DNA from: Paractinoplanes polyasparticus
GTDB taxonomy: Bacteria > Actinomycetota > Actinomycetes > Mycobacteriales > Micromonosporaceae
Direction of reading: 5' to 3'
DNA: 64,000 bases
NCBI RefSeq assembly: GCF_019710575.1
Contig: NZ_JAHWFK010000041.1
Location: 1 to 64,000, forward strand
Shown piece by piece: positions 50,222-59,369 of this stretch (positions are counted from its first letter, which is position 1; each line of letters opens with the position of its first letter). The notes beneath the pieces are model-generated. The model was not told the DNA's origin. It made no database searches and worked only from the letters and a program-made list of their open reading frames with translations. A program made the translations under genes and the position numbers.

Positions 50222-53143
50222 TCAACCGTCGTAGCGGCAGAGGTGCCCGGTGCGGACGGCGCGGTCGAGGTGCCGGCCCAGCTCGGGCAGCACGGTCTCG
50301 ATGCGCCGGATCGCGTCCCGGATCCGTGCGGTGACGGCCTTGCGAGCCCGTTCCGCGTTGCCCGCGCTCAGCGGCCGGGCCGCCCCGCCCGGCCGGGTCG
50401 CGCGCCGCACCTCTTCGAGCAGCCGTTCCCGCTCGTCACCCTCCACATCGGCCAGCCGGCGGCGATAGGACCGCAGCGCGGTGGCGTCGAGGGCCGGCTC
50501 CTCGGCGACCCGGTCGAGCACCACCGGCCCGCCGCCGGTGGCCAGTTCGAGGGCCGCCACGTCGGTGCCGGGCCGGGCCAGCAGCGTCGACAGGTCGTGC
50601 AGGCCCTTGCAGTCGCGCAGGTAGGCCGCGTGTCCGCGATAGCTGACCTGCCACATCTCGCCCGACCGGCAGATGGACGGCTCGGGGCCGGGCGTCAGAG
50701 CGGACAGCGCGCGTCGCGTCTCGTCGGCCCACAGCCGCGCGCCCAGCCGCTCGTGGACCCGCAGCGCGGCCCGCAACGACTCGGCGGCCCCGTCCGGTTC
50801 GCCCAGCGCGGCCCGCAGCAGCCCGACCCGGTGGGCGTGAGCGCCCATGAAGCAGACGAGGGCGCCGTTCACCGCGCACGTGTCCGCGAGCGGTTCCAGG
50901 TCGGCCAGCAACAGCTCGCAGAGCTCCCGATCCTTCAGCGCGATGGCGGCCGCGGTCAGCTCGCCGACGAAGACCGACCACAGGTACGACCGGTCGGCCC
51001 GCCAGTCCGGCAATGCCCGCACGGTTTCGACCTCGCGCCGCGCCGCGGCCAGATCCCCGGCCCGCGCGAGGAACCCGGCCGCAACGGCGTGCGCGTGCGC
51101 GGGTGCACCGATCCACCAGCCCACCGCCTCAGCCGCGGTGCGGCGCAGTTCGTCCGGGTCGTTGCGGGCGCGCACGACCTCGAGCCGCTGCGACATCCGG
51201 ACGTTGCCGGTGTCGCTGTCACCCACCTGTTCGCCCAAGGCGGCCGCCTCGGCGATCAGCCGCTCGCCGGTCTCGAGGGCGCCGTCGAGCAGGGCAAGCG
51301 CGGCCTGGCGGGTCCGCAGCAGATAGTCGTGGCGCGGCTGCCGCAGGCGCTCGGTCAGATAGGCGAACTCGTCGAACGCGGCCCGGAAGGCCGCCGAGCC
51401 GTTCTCGAGGTGGGCGTTGGCGGCCAGCAGAAAGCCCTGAGCCTGTCGCTCGGGGTCGCCCGCAGCCCGCGCGGCCGCGATGATGCCGGTGGCGAGGAGC
51501 ACCCGCTCGGCGCCGGTGCCCGGCGTCCACACGATGTCGTGCCGCGCCAGCAGGCAGCTGGCCAGCGTGGCCGGGTCGTCGAGGGCGCGGGCGATGGCGA
51601 CCGCCCGTTCCGCGTACGGGCCGGCACGGGGGCGGTCGGCCGGCACCGAATGCTGCAACTGACGGGCCAGCGCCGCCGTGACCTGGGCCTCGGCCGGCGT
51701 GCCGCGGCCGTCGAGAGCCCCTCGGGCCGCCTCCAACGCGGTGATCAGCTCGGTGCGCGGCATGGCGAAGCGGGCGCCCACGCTGTCCAGGCCCAGCGCG
51801 ACCAGGGCGAGCAGGTCGGCGTCGGCGCCGGCCGGCCGCCACGCCTCGGCGAGCAGTGCCCGGGCCGCCTCGGCGTCGCCGGCCCGCAGCCGCAGTCCGG
51901 CCTCCGCGGTGAGAAGCCGGACGAGGCCGGCGTCGGGCAGGTGGGTGCCCGCGTCGGCGACCGCGGTCCGGGCGCGACGCAGGTGGGCCGCGGCCTCGGC
52001 GAAGGCGTACCGACCGGCGTCGGCCTCGGCTGCCGCGTGGGCCCAGGTCACCGCGAGCTCGGCGCCGTGCAGCGGGGCCGCGGCGGCGAAGTGCCGGGCC
52101 AGCTCGGCGGGGAAGACCGGCGCGCCCCGGCCGTGCCGGCGCAGCAGAGCCGACCCGATGCTCTTGTGCAGCTCGAGGCGGCGCCGGGCGGGCAGCGTCG
52201 CATAGATCGTCTCGCGGAACAGGTCGTGGGCGAACCGGACCGGCACTTCGGCGCCGCCGGTGAGCATGCCGGCCGCCAGCGCCGCCTCGATGGCCTCCGT
52301 CGACTGTGCACAGACATCGGCCAGGACGTCCGGCCGGAGCACCGGACCGGCGACGGCGGCCGCGTCGAGCAGTTCCCGGCAGCCCGAGGGCAGCCGGGCC
52401 AGCCGCCGCCCGATGACTTCCCGGACGGCCACCGGCACGTCGCCGGTGGTGCCGCCCGCTTCCATCAGGCGGCACAGCTCACGAGCGAAGAACGGATGCC
52501 CGTCGCTGCGCGTGTGCACCGCCGGCGCCCACTGCCGGGCCGCCGCGTCGCCCGCCAGCGCGCGCACCAGGTCGCCGGTCTCGGCCGGGCCCAGCCCACC
52601 CAGCGTGATCGATTCGGCCGGCTCGGCCAGGCCGGTCAGCACGCCCGGCGCCAACTCGTCGGGCCGGTACGCGGCGACCAGCAGCAACGATCCGGTTCGC
52701 GGCTGCCGGACCAGGAACTTGAGCAGGCTCACCGATGTCTCGTCGGCCCACTGCAGGTCGTCGAGGATGACGACCGCCGGGGCAATCCGTTCGAGCGCTT
52801 CGCTGACCGCCACGAAGACCCGCGCCCGCACGCCGTCGTCGTCGCCGGCCGGTCCGGGATCCCCGACGATCGCCGCCAGCCGCGGGTCGGGTGGCAGCCC
52901 GCGCAGGGCCTGCGTCCACGGCCACCAGGCGGGCGCCCGGGCGTCGTCCCAGCAGGCACCCCAGAGCACCGTGGACCGGTCGCAGCCGGCCGCGAACTTT
53001 CCGAGCAGGGCCGTCTTGCCGATCCCGGCCTCGCCGCTGACCAGCACCAGTCCGGCCCGCCGGGTGCCGGCGCCGGCCTGGCCGGCTCGCCGCGCGGCGA
53101 GCATCCGGGCCAGCGCAGCGTGCCGGCCGACGAATGGCGTCAC
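50222..53143 (-). CDS. Large AAA/STAND-type ATPase regulator
   Basis: 973 residues from GTG 53143; longer in-frame openings would cross the divergent gene's promoter. Order: FVGRHAALARMLAARR, P-loop GEAGIGKTALL (about 35-45), Walker B-like VVILDDLQWADE, the ATPase arms (GSLLLVAAYRPDEL), then about 500 residues of helical repeats, and a C-terminal region ending RKAVTARIRDAIRRIETVLPELGRHLDRAVRTG, which is common in the adenylate-cyclase-associated/MalT-like regulators of actinobacteria. No LuxR helix-turn-helix is seen. Divergent from a methyltransferase gene that it may control. Confidence 0.8.
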   Translation of the reverse strand: MTPFVGRHAALARMLAARRAGQAGAGTRRAGLVLVSGEAGIGKTALLGKFAAGCDRSTVLWGACWDDARAPAWWPWTQALRGLPPDPRLAAIVGDPGPAGDDDGVRARVFVAVSEALERIAPAVVILDDLQWADETSVSLLKFLVRQPRTGSLLLVAAYRPDELAPGVLTGLAEPAESITLGGLGPAETGDLVRALAGDAAARQWAPAVHTRSDGHPFFARELCRLMEAGGTTGDVPVAVREVIGRRLARLPSGCRELLDAAAVAGPVLRPDVLADVCAQSTEAIEAALAAGMLTGGAEVPVRFAHDLFRETIYATLPARRRLELHKSIGSALLRRHGRGAPVFPAELARHFAAAAPLHGAELAVTWAHAAAEADAGRYAFAEAAAHLRRARTAVADAGTHLPDAGLVRLLTAEAGLRLRAGDAEAARALLAEAWRPAGADADLLALVALGLDSVGARFAMPRTELITALEAARGALDGRGTPAEAQVTAALARQLQHSVPADRPRAGPYAERAVAIARALDDPATLASCLLARHDIVWTPGTGAERVLLATGIIAAARAAGDPERQAQGFLLAANAHLENGSAAFRAAFDEFAYLTERLRQPRHDYLLRTRQAALALLDGALETGERLIAEAAALGEQVGDSDTGNVRMSQRLEVVRARNDPDELRRTAAEAVGWWIGAPAHAHAVAAGFLARAGDLAAARREVETVRALPDWRADRSYLWSVFVGELTAAAIALKDRELCELLLADLEPLADTCAVNGALVCFMGAHAHRVGLLRAALGEPDGAAESLRAALRVHERLGARLWADETRRALSALTPGPEPSICRSGEMWQVSYRGHAAYLRDCKGLHDLSTLLARPGTDVAALELATGGGPVVLDRVAEEPALDATALRSYRRRLADVEGDERERLLEEVRRATRPGGAARPLSAGNAERARKAVTARIRDAIRRIETVLPELGRHLDRAVRTGHLCRYDG

Positions 53144-53170
53144 CAGCGCATTCTGGCCGCTCCGCAAGGT

Positions 53171-53187
53171 GCCAGACGGTTTCTGGC
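53171..53187. promoter_or_regulatory. Inverted repeat between divergent ATPase and methyltransferase genes
   Basis: GCCAGA (53171-53176), spacer CGGTT, TCTGGC (53182-53187). Further TCTGGC words at 53152-53157 and 53203-53208 make a repeated half-site. Candidate operator. Confidence 0.45.
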
Positions 53188-53243
53188 GGATGTCCGACCG
53201 GATCTGGCGCGTACCGGGTGACACCACTCGAGGGGGAGGCACC

Positions 53244-54089
53244 ATGTTCGACCCGCAGCAGTACAAGACGACAACCCGCGCCCAGTGGGAGGAGGCCGCC
53301 GAGGCCTGGCACCGGTGGGGCGCTTTCATCGAGTCCTGGCTCGGCCCGTCGACCGACCTGATGCTGGACGCGGCCGGGGTCACGAGCGGCAGCCGGGTGC
53401 TCGACGTCGCAGCCGGTACGGGCGGTCAGAGCCTGGCCGCAGCCCGCCGCGCCGGCCCGTCCGGCCAGGTGCTGGCGACCGACATCTCACCCGCGGTCCT
53501 GCGCTACGCGGCCTCCGAGGCCGTGGCCGCCGGCCTGGAGAACGTGGTCACCCGCGAGCTGGACGGCGAGGATCTGGCCGTGCCGGCCGGCGAGTTCGAC
53601 GCGGTGATCTCCCGGGTCGGCCTGATCTACTTCCCGGACCAGCAGGCGGCGCTGGCCGGTATGCGGGCCGCGCTGCGCCCCGGGGGCCGCTTGGCCGCGA
53701 TCGTCTATTCCACCGCTGACCGCAACGCGTTCTTCGCCGTCCCGGTCGGGATCATCCGGCGGCGTGCGCAGTTGCCGCCGCCCGCGCCGGGGCAGCCCGG
53801 CCCCTTCAGCCTGGGCGCGCCCGGTGCGGCCGAGCGGCTCTTCACGGCTGCCGGTTTCCACGACGTACGGGTCGACACCGTGCCCTCCCCGGTCCGGCTG
53901 GCCAGCGCGGCCGAGTGCACCCGCTTCGAGCAGGAGTCGTTCGGCGCCCTGCACCAGATGCTGTCCGGGCTGTCGAAGGACGAGCGGAGCGCCGCCTGGA
54001 CCGAGATCGAGGCCGCGCTCCGCGAGTTCGAGGGCGCCGACGGATTCACCGGGCCCTGCGAGATGCTGGTCGTATCGGGCGTCAAGTGA
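53244..54089 (+). CDS. Class I SAM-dependent methyltransferase
   Basis: 281 residues from ATG 53244 (GGGGGAGG upstream). Methyltransferase motif I VLDVAAGTGGQSLAAA, post-I acidic VLATDIS, motif II-like FDAVISRVGLIYFPD and motif III RPGGRLAAI, as in the UbiE/COQ5-like Methyltransf_11 group. Substrate unknown. It ends in an 8-bp overlap with the convergent glycerophosphodiesterase gene. Confidence 0.86.
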   Translation: MFDPQQYKTTTRAQWEEAAEAWHRWGAFIESWLGPSTDLMLDAAGVTSGSRVLDVAAGTGGQSLAAARRAGPSGQVLATDISPAVLRYAASEAVAAGLENVVTRELDGEDLAVPAGEFDAVISRVGLIYFPDQQAALAGMRAALRPGGRLAAIVYSTADRNAFFAVPVGIIRRRAQLPPPAPGQPGPFSLGAPGAAERLFTAAGFHDVRVDTVPSPVRLASAAECTRFEQESFGALHQMLSGLSKDERSAAWTEIEAALREFEGADGFTGPCEMLVVSGVK

Positions 54090-55116
54090 GCCGATAGGCG
54101 CGGGGCAGGTGGTAGCCGCGCGTCGCGAGCAGGGTGCGCAGGCGGTCGGGATAGTCGGTGATCAGCCCGTCCACGCCGTCGTCGAGCAACTTGGCCATGG
54201 TCGGCACGTCGTCCACCGTCCACGGAACGACCTTGATTCCGTACGCGTGCGCGTGCCGCACCATCGCCCGGGTGACATACGGCTGGTATGCGGGGTCGCT
54301 CACCGTGCCGTTCTGCGGAAACCCGTGCACCGGCGAGATTGCCGAGGCGCCGAACGTGCGGATGGCCCGGATCGGGTCGCCGCCGAAGTCGTCGATGTCG
54401 AGGCCACCCAGCCAGGGTGAGGCGCCGGGCAGCCCGGTCTGCAGGAAGTCGTAGTTGGTGAGCGCGACCAGCGGCAGGCGCGGCTCGACCTGGCGCATCC
54501 GCTTCAGGGCGCCCCAGTCGAAGCTCTGGATCGTGACCTGTCGCAGCAGGCCGCTCCGCCGGATCTCGGCCGCCGTCACGCGGACGAACTGTTCGCGCGG
54601 CGCGGTCTCGGCCGGCGCACCGGCCTCGACCTTGGTCTCGATATTCAGCTTCACGCCGTACGCGCGGTAGCGCTTGACCAACGTGAATACCTCACGCAGC
54701 AGCGGCATCCGGGCGCCCGGCACTGCCACCTGTCCCGGCTTGTCGGCCAGCGTCTTCGACCCGCAGTCGAGCGTGCGGACCTGGGCCAGGGTCAGCGTGT
54801 TGACGTACTTCCCGACGTACGGGAACTCGGGGTCGCCCGGTGTCGCCGGCGCCGTGTCGGTGCACTTCGTGCCGGCGACGCGTCGATCGTGCGTGACCAC
54901 CGCCTGACCGTCCTGGGTGATCTGCACATCGAGTTCGAGCGTGCTCACGCCCAGCTCCAGAGCGGTGCCGAAGGCGGCGAGCGTGTTCTCCACCGTCAAC
55001 CCGAGGCCGCCGCGGTGCGCCTGCAGGTCGAACGACCGGCCACCGGCGACGGCCGTGCCGGGTACGACGACGCTCCCCGCCAGGATGGCCGCCGCGAGGA
55101 GGATCTTGCCTCTCAT
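54082..55116 (-). CDS. Secreted glycerophosphodiester phosphodiesterase
   Basis: 344 residues from ATG 55116 (AGGGAG upstream). Signal peptide MRGKILLAAAILAGSVVVPG. GDPD motifs: QAHRGGLGLTVENTLAAF (His34, Arg35, Glu43), ELDVQITQDGQAVVTHD (Glu61, Asp63, His76), and the closing WTVDDVPTMAKLLDDGVDGLITDYPD. It hydrolyses glycerophosphodiesters from phospholipid or teichoic acid to glycerol-3-phosphate. Fits with the phosphate-scavenging genes of this region; no good PHO box is visible upstream. Confidence 0.93.
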   Translation of the reverse strand: MRGKILLAAAILAGSVVVPGTAVAGGRSFDLQAHRGGLGLTVENTLAAFGTALELGVSTLELDVQITQDGQAVVTHDRRVAGTKCTDTAPATPGDPEFPYVGKYVNTLTLAQVRTLDCGSKTLADKPGQVAVPGARMPLLREVFTLVKRYRAYGVKLNIETKVEAGAPAETAPREQFVRVTAAEIRRSGLLRQVTIQSFDWGALKRMRQVEPRLPLVALTNYDFLQTGLPGASPWLGGLDIDDFGGDPIRAIRTFGASAISPVHGFPQNGTVSDPAYQPYVTRAMVRHAHAYGIKVVPWTVDDVPTMAKLLDDGVDGLITDYPDRLRTLLATRGYHLPRAYRLT

Positions 55117-55208
55117 GGACTGTCTCCCTTCGTAGTGCGGCCAGCCTCGGTGGCACGCGCGGCGGACCGGCAACATCCACATGAACCTATGCCGACGATC
55201 TCTTCCGG

Positions 55209-55220
55209 CATTCATGAATG
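55209..55220. promoter_or_regulatory. Perfect 12-bp palindrome between divergent genes
   Basis: CATTCATGAATG, in an AT-richer 280-bp region between the glycerophosphodiesterase and the PLP operon. Position is suitable for a divergent promoter; the binding protein is unknown. Confidence 0.35.
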
Positions 55221-55396
55221 AATGCGCATGTGCACAATTGAAGTGAGGTATAGCGGCGAACCGTTGAATGAATTGATTCCCCCTGGCGGGTCGTCCGGCC
55301 ATCGGTTACGTTGAGGAAACGCATCTCAGCGACGAGATTTGGCTTTGTCGACCCTGCCGAACTGACCTGCTCAACGGCCATCCGGGGAGTCGTACT

Positions 55397-56851
55397 GTGC
55401 CTGATTCAGACCCGCTCCTGCTGACCCCGAAAATGGACCCGATCATCCAATCGGTTCTCGCCGGTCCCGCACTCCTGCGACAACTCACGGACGGACTCGG
55501 TTCCCCGCTCAACATCGTTCTGCCCGAGGCGCTGGACGCCAATGTGGCGGCTTTCCGGGCGGTCTATCGGCAGCACCGGCTGCGCGGCCAGATCTATTTC
55601 GCGCACAAGGCGAACCGCTCCTCGGCCCTGCTCCGCCACCTGGCCACCACCGACGCCGGGGTGGACGTAGCCTCGCTGGGCGAGTTGCAGCACGCGCTCG
55701 GCGCCGGGTTCGGTCCCGGTCGCATCATGGCCACCGGCCCGAAGAACCGCGAGTTCCTCTGGCTGGCCGCACGCAGTGGCAGCACCGTGAACGCCGACTC
55801 GCTCGACGAACTGAGCGAACTGGCCGGCCTGGTGGCGGCGGGCCGATTACCCCGCGTACGCGTCATGGTGCGCCTGGCCGAGTTCGCCTCCCGCGGCGTG
55901 CACATGGTCAGTCGCCGCAGCCGCTTCGGGGTGCCGGCCGGGCTGCTGCCCGAGGCGCTCGACCGCATCGACAAGCACGCCGATCAGCTCGAGCTGGCCG
56001 GGGTGGCGTACCACCTGGACACCATCGGCGTAGCCGAGAAGGCGATCGCGCTGGAGGGCTGCCTGGCCGCGCTCGACGAGTGCCGCCGCCGGGACGCGCC
56101 GGCCTGGTCGATCGACATCGGCGGCGGCTTCGGCGTGAACTACCTGGACGACGGGGAGCAGTGGGAGCGGTACACGTCCGAGCTGGCCCAGGCTGTGCTC
56201 GGGCGGCGGCCCCCGCTGACCTGGAACGGGCACGGCTACGGGCTGCGCAACGAGGCCGGCACGCTGCGGGGGGCGCTCGGGCTCTACCCGGCTCACCGGC
56301 CGGTTTCCGGGCCCGGTTACCTGAGCCAACTGCTCGCGGCCACCGCGCCCGAGCAACGCCGGCCGCTCGGCACGCTGCTGCTCGACAGCATGACCGACCT
56401 CGACATCGAGCCCGGGCGGGCGCTCCTCGACCAGTGTGGATTGGTGCTGGCCCGCGTGCTCGAGGTGCGGGACGGGCCGGACACTCTCGTACGGCTCGAG
56501 ATGAACTCGCGGGATGTGAGCCTCGAGGAACACGGGGTTCTGATGGATCCGATCGTCATCCCGCAGGACTCCGCCGGCTTTGCCGGGCCGGCGGAGGTCT
56601 TCCTGCTCGGCAACCTGTGCCTGGAGTCCGACCTGATCACGCGGCGCAAGGTGGTCCTGCCCGTACGGCCCCGGCCCGGCGACCTGCTCGCCTTCGTCAA
56701 CACGGCCGGCTACTTCATGGACTTCAGCGCCACCCGCGCCCTGCATCAGCCGATCGGCCGCAAGGTCGCGCTCTTCCGCACCGGCGGCCGGTGGAGCTGG
56801 TGCCTCGACGAGCAGTACTGGCCCGTCCCCGAGCGCGCGGAGGCAGCATGA
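55397..56851 (+). CDS. Fold-III PLP-dependent decarboxylase-like enzyme (Y4yA-like)
   Basis: 484 residues from GTG 55397 (GGGGAG at 7 nt). Alanine-racemase-type barrel as in diaminopimelate/ornithine decarboxylases: PLP lysine Lys71 in FAHKANRSS, pyridine-stacking His206 in YHLDTIG, phosphate loop IDIGGGFGVNY (242-245), EPGRALL (338-341), then the beta domain with Cys408 in GNLCLESDL and Tyr439 in NTAGYFMDF at the places of the decarboxylase active-site Cys and Tyr. The closest remembered family is the uncharacterised Y4yA type, first known near y4xP on the Rhizobium NGR234 plasmid. First gene of a three-gene operon; the substrate is not known. Confidence 0.8.
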   Translation: MPDSDPLLLTPKMDPIIQSVLAGPALLRQLTDGLGSPLNIVLPEALDANVAAFRAVYRQHRLRGQIYFAHKANRSSALLRHLATTDAGVDVASLGELQHALGAGFGPGRIMATGPKNREFLWLAARSGSTVNADSLDELSELAGLVAAGRLPRVRVMVRLAEFASRGVHMVSRRSRFGVPAGLLPEALDRIDKHADQLELAGVAYHLDTIGVAEKAIALEGCLAALDECRRRDAPAWSIDIGGGFGVNYLDDGEQWERYTSELAQAVLGRRPPLTWNGHGYGLRNEAGTLRGALGLYPAHRPVSGPGYLSQLLAATAPEQRRPLGTLLLDSMTDLDIEPGRALLDQCGLVLARVLEVRDGPDTLVRLEMNSRDVSLEEHGVLMDPIVIPQDSAGFAGPAEVFLLGNLCLESDLITRRKVVLPVRPRPGDLLAFVNTAGYFMDFSATRALHQPIGRKVALFRTGGRWSWCLDEQYWPVPERAEAA

Positions 56852-58155
56852 GATACGACGACATGACCGAGGCGATCGGCAACACCCCGCTGGTCCGCAT
56901 CGACCCTGACGTGCACGGCCTGCGCAACATCGACCTGTACGCCAAGATGGAGCTGCTCAACCCGTTCGGCTCCCTCAAGGACCGCGCGGCCTGGCAGATG
57001 GCCCGTCCACTGCTGGCCGGCGCGGCCGAGCGGGGCGACACGGTGGTCGAGCTCTCGAGCGGCAACACGGCCAAGGCCCTCGCCATGATCGCCGGGATGC
57101 ACGGGCTGCGTTTCAAGAGCGTCACCAACCGCATGAAGGTCCCCGAGGTCAAAGACCTTCTGCTGCTGCTCGGTGCCGAGATCGACGAACTGCCGGGCCA
57201 GGCCGAATGCCTCGACCCGAGCGACACCGAGGACCCTCTCTCGCGCATGCACCGCACGCTGACCAGCAACGGCAGCGGATATGTGCACACCGACCAGTAC
57301 TTCAACGAGCGCAACGTCGAGGCACACCTGCACGGCACCGGGCCCGAGATCATCAAGGACCTCGACGGGCACGCGCCCGACTACTTCATCGCCTGCGTCG
57401 GCACGGCCGGGTCGTCGACCGGGGTGGCCCGGGCCCTCCGGCAGCACGACCCCGACGTGCGGGTCATCGGGCTCGTCGCGGCCAAGAGCGACTTCATCCC
57501 CGGCATCCGGACCATCGACGAGGTGCACGAGGTCGGGCTGTTCGAACCGGACGTCTACGACAGCATCGAGACCATCACAGCCGACGACGCCATCGACGGC
57601 CTGCTGACCCTCGTGCGTCGCTGCGGCACGCCGGCCGGGCCCACCGGTGGCGGCGCCTTCCACGGCGCTGTCCGTCACCTGCGTACGCTCGACGACTCGC
57701 TCACCGAGCGCCGGACAGCGGTCTTCATCGTCTGCGACCGGGTCGAGAGCTACCTCTCCTACCTGCGGGAACGGCGGCCCGCCCTGTTCGGCCGGCCGCC
57801 ACGGAGGAACGACACCCGCCTGCTGGACGAGGCCGAGGTCGCGGCGGCGCCGACGATCGACGTCGAGGAGGCGCAGCGGTGGCCCGGCCTGGTCGTCGAC
57901 CTGCGCAGCCCGTACGCGTTCCAGGCCCTGCACATCGACGGCTCGATCAACATCGTCGACGAGCTGTTCGCCGAGCTGCTCCACGGTGGACTGCCGTTCA
58001 GCCGCCGGCAGCCCGTGCTGCTGGTGTGCCCGGTCGGCGAGAAGTCGGCCCGCTATGCCGCACTGCTGACCAGGATGGGTCACCCCTCGGTGCGGTCGCT
58101 GGCCGGCGGCGTCATCGCCTGGCGCGACGCCGGCGCGCGGCTGGTGCGTGACTGA
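56848..58155 (+). CDS. Cysteine-synthase-like PLP enzyme fused to rhodanese
   Basis: 435 residues from ATG 56848, overlapping the previous stop (ATGA). Residues 1-315 are a fold-II PLP enzyme of the O-acetylserine sulfhydrylase type: IGNTPLVRI, Lys44 in NPFGSLKDRAAW, SSGNTAKALA (70-79) and the phosphate-binding GTAGSSTGVA (185-194). Residues about 335-435 are a rhodanese domain with active-site Cys394 in VCPVGEKSA and substrate frame LVVDLRSPYAFQALHIDGSINI. Such a fusion can bring persulfide sulfur to a beta-replacement reaction on an activated serine or analogue. It may make an unusual thiol amino acid. Confidence 0.85.
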   Translation: MRYDDMTEAIGNTPLVRIDPDVHGLRNIDLYAKMELLNPFGSLKDRAAWQMARPLLAGAAERGDTVVELSSGNTAKALAMIAGMHGLRFKSVTNRMKVPEVKDLLLLLGAEIDELPGQAECLDPSDTEDPLSRMHRTLTSNGSGYVHTDQYFNERNVEAHLHGTGPEIIKDLDGHAPDYFIACVGTAGSSTGVARALRQHDPDVRVIGLVAAKSDFIPGIRTIDEVHEVGLFEPDVYDSIETITADDAIDGLLTLVRRCGTPAGPTGGGAFHGAVRHLRTLDDSLTERRTAVFIVCDRVESYLSYLRERRPALFGRPPRRNDTRLLDEAEVAAAPTIDVEEAQRWPGLVVDLRSPYAFQALHIDGSINIVDELFAELLHGGLPFSRRQPVLLVCPVGEKSARYAALLTRMGHPSVRSLAGGVIAWRDAGARLVRD

Positions 58156-59321
58156 TGACTCTCGCCCTCGACCTCGACGTGCGCTCACAGTTTCCCCAGC
58201 TGGTGGGCAGTCCGGGCGTCGCCTACCTCGACAGCGCCGCCACCGCGCAGAAGCCGCAGGCCGTACTGGACGCGGTGATGACCTATCTGACCAGCGAGAA
58301 CGCCAACGTCGCGCGCGGCACCTACCCCTGGGCCAACCGCACCACGACCCGCATCGCGCAGACCCGCGACCAGCTGCGCCGATTCCTCGACGATCCGTCC
58401 CCCGAGACGTCGGGCGTGCACTTCGTCAGCGGCACCAGCGAGGGGTTACGGACCATCGCGCTCGACTGGCTACCCACGGTGCTGGGCGACGGTGACGAGA
58501 TCATCGTGCCGTTCGCCGACCACAGCGCCAACCTCGTGCCCTGGCTGGACACCGCCGAACTGCTACGACGTCAGGGCACGCACGTAGTGGTGCGGCCCAT
58601 GCCGTACGACTCGGCGCAGGACTACGACGTGGCGCGCCTCCCTGTCGGCCCGCGTACCCGGCTGATCGCCGCCACCCACGTGCACCACGTCTACGGCAAC
58701 GACATGAACGTGCACCGCCTGCGCGCGGCGGCCGGTCCCGACATCCCGATCTGCCTGGACGCCGCGCAGAGCTTCGGCCACCTGCCGCTTTCGGTGCGCG
58801 ACCTCGATGTGGACTTCGTGGTCTTCTCGGGTCACAAGGCGATGGCGCTGCCCGGCATCGGTGCGGTGTGGGCCCGCAACCGGCGCGGCCCCACGTTCGC
58901 TCCCGCCGGCTGGAGCGGCACACCGAACACGGCCGGAATCGTGAGCCTCGCCGCAGCCATGGACTGGCTCTCGTCCGTGGGCCTGTCGCGCATCTCGTCG
59001 TCGATCGTCGCGCTGGGCGCCCGGCTGACGGCGGGGCTCGCCACTCTGCCGAGCTACGAGGTGCTGGGCTGCCAGGACAGCCTGGCCGCAGAATCGACGG
59101 TGCAGCGGCGCCACGGGATCGTCACGTTCCGGCACCGCGAGATCGGCTCCAACGACCTCGGCTTCATCCTGGCCGCGGACGGCCTGCTCGTGCGGGCCGA
59201 CGGCCACTGCCAGGGCACGGACGGCGAGAAGACCTCGTCCGTACGGGTGAGCTTGCACGTCTACAACACGGCCGACGAGGTCGACCGGTTGCTCGCCACG
59301 CTGTCCGCGCTCGATTCCTGA
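58155..59321 (+). CDS. Class V aminotransferase-fold, cysteine desulfurase-like enzyme
   Basis: 388 residues; its ATG shares one base with the previous stop. SufS/NifS-like fold I: YLDSAATAQKP at the start, ATHVHHVYGNDM, LDAAQSFGHLPL with Asp202, PLP lysine Lys228 in FSGHKAMALPG, and catalytic Cys352 in VRADGHCQG followed by SSVRVSLHVYNTADEVDRL as in group II desulfurases. It should release sulfur from cysteine (or a related amino acid) as a persulfide, which the rhodanese domain of the neighbour could accept. No SufBCDU genes lie nearby, so this is not the housekeeping Suf system. Confidence 0.85.
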   Translation: MTLALDLDVRSQFPQLVGSPGVAYLDSAATAQKPQAVLDAVMTYLTSENANVARGTYPWANRTTTRIAQTRDQLRRFLDDPSPETSGVHFVSGTSEGLRTIALDWLPTVLGDGDEIIVPFADHSANLVPWLDTAELLRRQGTHVVVRPMPYDSAQDYDVARLPVGPRTRLIAATHVHHVYGNDMNVHRLRAAAGPDIPICLDAAQSFGHLPLSVRDLDVDFVVFSGHKAMALPGIGAVWARNRRGPTFAPAGWSGTPNTAGIVSLAAAMDWLSSVGLSRISSSIVALGARLTAGLATLPSYEVLGCQDSLAAESTVQRRHGIVTFRHREIGSNDLGFILAADGLLVRADGHCQGTDGEKTSSVRVSLHVYNTADEVDRLLATLSALDS

Positions 59322-59326
59322 CGGAA

Positions 59327-59359
59327 AAGCCCCCGCCTCCGAATTGGAGACGGGGGCTT
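59327..59359. terminator. Bidirectional hairpin terminator
   Basis: AAGCCCCCG (59327-59335) pairs with CGGGGGCTT (59351-59359); one mismatch, then CTCC/GGAG, loop GAATT. It sits between the PLP operon and the convergent secreted nuclease gene. Confidence 0.8.
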
Positions 59360-59369
59360 CCCACGGGTG

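Noticed and set aside
55170-55270. Possible PHO box upstream of the glycerophosphodiesterase (TTCATTCAACGGTTCG on the complement)
   Set aside because: The two TTC words are 12 nt apart instead of 11 and the conserved GTTCACC is not matched, so it is weaker than the PhoX sites.
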